Origin: an uncultured Selenomonadales bacterium
Lineage (GTDB): Bacteria; Bacillota; Negativicutes; Selenomonadales; Selenomonadaceae
DNA: 53,299 nt
Assembly: GCA_946411735.1 (NCBI GenBank)
Contig: CAMKFB010000008.1
Location: 1-53,299, forward strand
Reading direction: 5' to 3'
Part shown: piece by piece, positions 50,853 through 53,299 of the stretch
Layout of the letters: every line of letters begins with the position of its first letter
Numbering within the stretch: position 1 is the stretch's first letter
Translations under genes and position numbers: made by a program
The notes under the pieces: generated by a model
What the model was told of the DNA's origin: nothing
What the model saw: only the letters and a program-made list of their open reading frames with translations
Database searches by the model: none

Positions 50853-50877
50853 AATTTTGTCGACGATGTTCGATAAT
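50849..50877 (+). promoter_or_regulatory. Candidate promoter of lonC
   Basis: TTGCAA (50849-50854) and GATAAT (50872-50877) are 17 bases apart. The transcript would start near 50884, only a dozen bases before the start codon, giving a very short leader. Confidence 0.6.
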
Positions 50878-50898
50878 GACTTGATGGGAGGATCGATG

Positions 50899-52848
50899 AT
50901 GAGATTTTTGGACAAAATATCGAAGATGCTCGGGAATCGGCGCGCGCCGAGCCGCCCCGACTTCCCGCGCCACGTGACGGAGCTCGATCGAGAAATATCG
51001 GCACTGTATTCGCTGATGATGGACGTGATGGGCTCGGATCGAATGGTGATCCAAGCGGGGCGGATGGACGCGTTGAAATACATGCGCTCGAGCGACCCGG
51101 GTGAAAGAATTTTGGCGTTGCGAAGAATTTTGGAGGAAAATCCGACGCTGGGACCGGTGCCGTCGTCGTCGGAAATTCCGGCGGAGCTCTTAAAATTATC
51201 GGAGGACATCGCCGACATCATGGCGCGGCGCAATCTCGAGGATAAAATCGAGCGCAAGATTACCGAGAAGCTCGAGCAGGATCACAACGAGTACGTCAAA
51301 GACATACGGATGCAAGTACTTCGTGAGGAGAAGCCGGACGAGGAGTCGCCGCACGATCGACAGAAGCGCGAGGAGCTTGAGGCGCTCGACAAAGTCAAAT
51401 TGACGCAGGCGGTGATGGAACTTCTTCGCCCGTCGTCGCTCGACGAGATTGTCGGTCAACAGCGCGCGGTCAAGGCATTGCGATCGAAGTTGGCGTCGCC
51501 GTATCCTCAACACTTGCTGTTATACGGTCCGCCGGGCGTGGGCAAAACGACGGCGGCGCGGTTAGTGCTGGAGGCGGTACGCGGCAAACCGCCCTCGCCG
51601 TTCGGACCGAAGGCGCCGTTTGTCGAGACCGACGGGACGACGTTACGATGGGACCCGCGCGACGTGACCAATCCGCTGCTCGGGTCGGTACACGATCCGA
51701 TCTATCAGGGCGCGCAAAAGGCGTTGGCGGAAAACGGCGTGCCGGAGCCGAAGCCGGGGCTGGTGACGGAGGCGCACGGCGGGGTGCTGTTCATCGACGA
51801 GATCGGCGAGATGGATTTAATGTTGCAGAACAAATTGCTGAAGGTGCTCGAGGACAAGCGGGCGTATTTCGAGTCGTCGTATTACGATCCGACGGACGAG
51901 CGCGTGCCGGCGTATATAAAGATGCTGTTCGAGAAGGGAGCGCCGGCGGATTTTGTATTGATCGGAGCGACGACGCGGGAGGCATCGGCGATCAATCCGG
52001 CGTTGCGCTCGAGATGCGCGGAGATATATTTCGAGCCGTTGACGCCGAAAAACATCGTCGACATCATCAACAATGCGGCGCGACGGCTCAACGTTGAGCT
52101 CGACGACGGGATCGCGGAGACGATTAGCGAATACACGATTGAGGGTCGCAAGGCGATCAACATTTTGGCGGACGCGTACAGTCTTGCGATTGAGCAATCA
52201 GGCGCGGGCGGCAAGAAAATCAGCTTGGTGAAGGAAAAAATCCGAATCGAGAAGCAGCACATCTACGAGGTGACGCAAGTCAGTCGGCTGTACCAATACG
52301 TGACGAAGAAGGCGGGCTCGACGCCGGAGGTCGGACATATTTTCGGGCTGGGGGTATCGGGTTTCCTCGGCTCGGTGATCGAGATCGAGGCGATCGCGTT
52401 CGAGGCAGCGGAAAAAGGCAAGGGCACGGTGCGCTTCAACGAGACGGCAGGGTCAATGGCGAAGGACTCGGTGTTCAATGCGGCGTCGGTGTTGCGGCGC
52501 GTGACGGGGAAGGATTTACATGATTATGATGTGCACATCAACGTAGTGGGCGGAGGCAACATCGACGGACCGAGCGCGGGGACGGCGATCCTTGCGGCGT
52601 TGGTGAGCGCGGTGACGGGGCGAAAAATCAAACAGGACGTGGCGGTGACGGGCGAAATTTCGTTGCAGGGACGAGTGCGACCGGTCGGTGGCGTGTTTGA
52701 AAAAGCGTACGGCGCCAAGCAGGCGGGGATCAAGACGCTGCTGATTCCAAAAGAGAACGAAAAGGACATACCCGAGGGTCATTTGGGGCTGGAGATTCAT
52801 GCGGTGTCGACGGCGGAAGAGGCGTTCCGATATATCTTCGCCGATTAA
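50899..52848 (+). CDS. lonC: Lon-family ATP-dependent protease LonC
   Basis: This protein of about 649 residues has an N-terminal helical region to about residue 165, an AAA+ domain with Walker A GPPGVGKTT and Walker B GGVLFIDEIGEMD, sensor GATTREASAINPALRSR, and a C-terminal Lon protease domain with the serine in DGPSAGTA and the lysine in RPVGGVFEKAYGAKQAG. The large N-domain of LonA is absent, and an insert after Walker A (FVETDGTTLRWDPRDVTNPLLGS) is of the LonB/LonC type. GGAGG is seven bases before the ATG at 50899 and four before another at 50896. It is a single gene. Confidence 0.94.
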   Translation: MRFLDKISKMLGNRRAPSRPDFPRHVTELDREISALYSLMMDVMGSDRMVIQAGRMDALKYMRSSDPGERILALRRILEENPTLGPVPSSSEIPAELLKLSEDIADIMARRNLEDKIERKITEKLEQDHNEYVKDIRMQVLREEKPDEESPHDRQKREELEALDKVKLTQAVMELLRPSSLDEIVGQQRAVKALRSKLASPYPQHLLLYGPPGVGKTTAARLVLEAVRGKPPSPFGPKAPFVETDGTTLRWDPRDVTNPLLGSVHDPIYQGAQKALAENGVPEPKPGLVTEAHGGVLFIDEIGEMDLMLQNKLLKVLEDKRAYFESSYYDPTDERVPAYIKMLFEKGAPADFVLIGATTREASAINPALRSRCAEIYFEPLTPKNIVDIINNAARRLNVELDDGIAETISEYTIEGRKAINILADAYSLAIEQSGAGGKKISLVKEKIRIEKQHIYEVTQVSRLYQYVTKKAGSTPEVGHIFGLGVSGFLGSVIEIEAIAFEAAEKGKGTVRFNETAGSMAKDSVFNAASVLRRVTGKDLHDYDVHINVVGGGNIDGPSAGTAILAALVSAVTGRKIKQDVAVTGEISLQGRVRPVGGVFEKAYGAKQAGIKTLLIPKENEKDIPEGHLGLEIHAVSTAEEAFRYIFAD

Positions 52849-52850
52849 AA

Positions 52851-52874
52851 AGAATTTATCCTGTCCACCTGCCC
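52851..52874 (+). repeat. Dispersed repeat arm after lonC
   Basis: GAATTTATCCTGTCCACCTGCCC starts three bases after the lonC TAA. It is followed by GAAGGGCGCCGCCGACGC, similar to 18743 and 36705. Its place before a minisatellite repeats the plan at 18715. Confidence 0.7.
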
Positions 52875-52989
52875 GTCGAGTTTGAAGGGCGCCGCCGACG
52901 CTCCCACCCGTCGATTGCGGCGCCCAACAAATCCTGCGGTTCCCACCCGGCGTCGGCGACGCCTCTTATTGAAAAACTTTTTTCCAAAT

Positions 52990-53299
52990 TGATTCGGCAA
53001 CGGCGGTTGGTCGAAGGCGCGGCGGTTGGTCGAGGACGACGGCGGTCGGTCGACGGCGACGGCGGCTGATCGAGGGCAGTGACGGTTGGTCGACGGCGAC
53101 GGCGGCTGGTCGAAGGTGACGGCGGTTGGTCGACGGCAACGGCGGTTGGTCGAAGGTGACGGCGGCTGGTCGAGGATGACGGCTACGGTCGAAGGTGACG
53201 GCGAGCGGTCGAAGGTGACGGCGGTCGAAGGTGACGGCGGTTGGTCGACGACGCGGCGGTTGGTCGACGGCGACGGCGGCTGATCGAAGGTGACGGCGG
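52990..53299. repeat. Minisatellite of about 20-base units, running off the window
   Basis: About fifteen imperfect copies of ACGGCGGTTGGTCGAAGGTG follow each other from about 52990 to the edge, with unit lengths of 15-21. Variants differ mainly at TTGG/CTGG/TCGG and AAGG/ACGG. There are no spacers. Part of it is open as 65 codons of Gly, Asp and Trp but lacks a ribosome site, so I do not call a gene. The preceding 52875-52989 has no gene that I can support. Confidence 0.9.

Noticed and set aside
53086-53283. A 65-codon Gly/Asp/Trp-rich open frame in the final repeat
   Set aside because: It is a reading of the minisatellite in one of several open frames. There is no ribosome site before its start.

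Overview
The window reads as a chromosomal segment of a moderately GC-rich, Firmicutes-type bacterium, most likely a Negativicute (Selenomonadales-like). This is inferred from strong GGAGG ribosome sites, the order ffh-rpsP-khpA-ylqD-rimM-trmD, def-fmt-DUF116, secDF-recJ-relA, LonC, DUF1385, and the carboxynorspermidine route to polyamines. I see no phage, insertion sequence, plasmid origin or CRISPR array. The DNA is almost fully coding.

Layout. 1-3370 (minus): the 5' part of a DUF262 protein, then a polyamine pair (nspC and its dehydrogenase). 3461-4845 (plus): rsmH-ftsL. 4884-7158 (minus): AzlC, a LysR regulator and an exported nitroreductase. 7207-10996 (plus): exported hydrolase, acetyltransferase and two tandem aldo/keto reductases. 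11056-13120 (minus): DUF502, era, a universal stress protein and tRNA-Leu. 13243-18722 (plus): 6S RNA, then a run of an unrecognised three-gene set, a C69 dipeptidase and a MurP-like PTS permease. 18953-20188 (minus): malic enzyme. 20738-24653 (minus): the translation/SRP cluster trmD-rimM-ylqD-khpA-rpsP-ffh with tRNA-Cys and tRNA-Asp. 25209-27709 (plus): flavoprotein, FliB-like methylase, CMD protein. 27828-29734 (minus): Mrr nuclease and argC. 29829-39674 (plus): def-fmt-DUF116, a Cys-motif protein, secD, an interrupted secF, recJ and relA. 39695-44930: secreted proteins, an orphan HydF-like GTPase, metA, a DUF5672 protein and an HNH nuclease. 44953-50795 (minus): Tat-exported GH13 glucosidase, TSCPD protein, MATE pump, GT41 glycosyltransferase, DUF1385. 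50849-52848 (plus): lonC. The last 450 bases are a dispersed-repeat arm and a minisatellite that runs off the edge.

The most unusual signals are genome-scale ones. The palindrome TCCGCGCGGA recurs at least 23 times, in coding and non-coding DNA, like cyanobacterial HIP1. A dispersed arm (core TTTNTCCCGCCCGCC) sits on or just after stop codons, can flank minisatellites, and appears in frame inside recJ, where about 105 extra residues split a conserved domain. Further points are an in-frame TAA in secF, a LacI-type palindrome over the lonC promoter, and an uncharacterised, translationally coupled three-gene set at 13536-15776.
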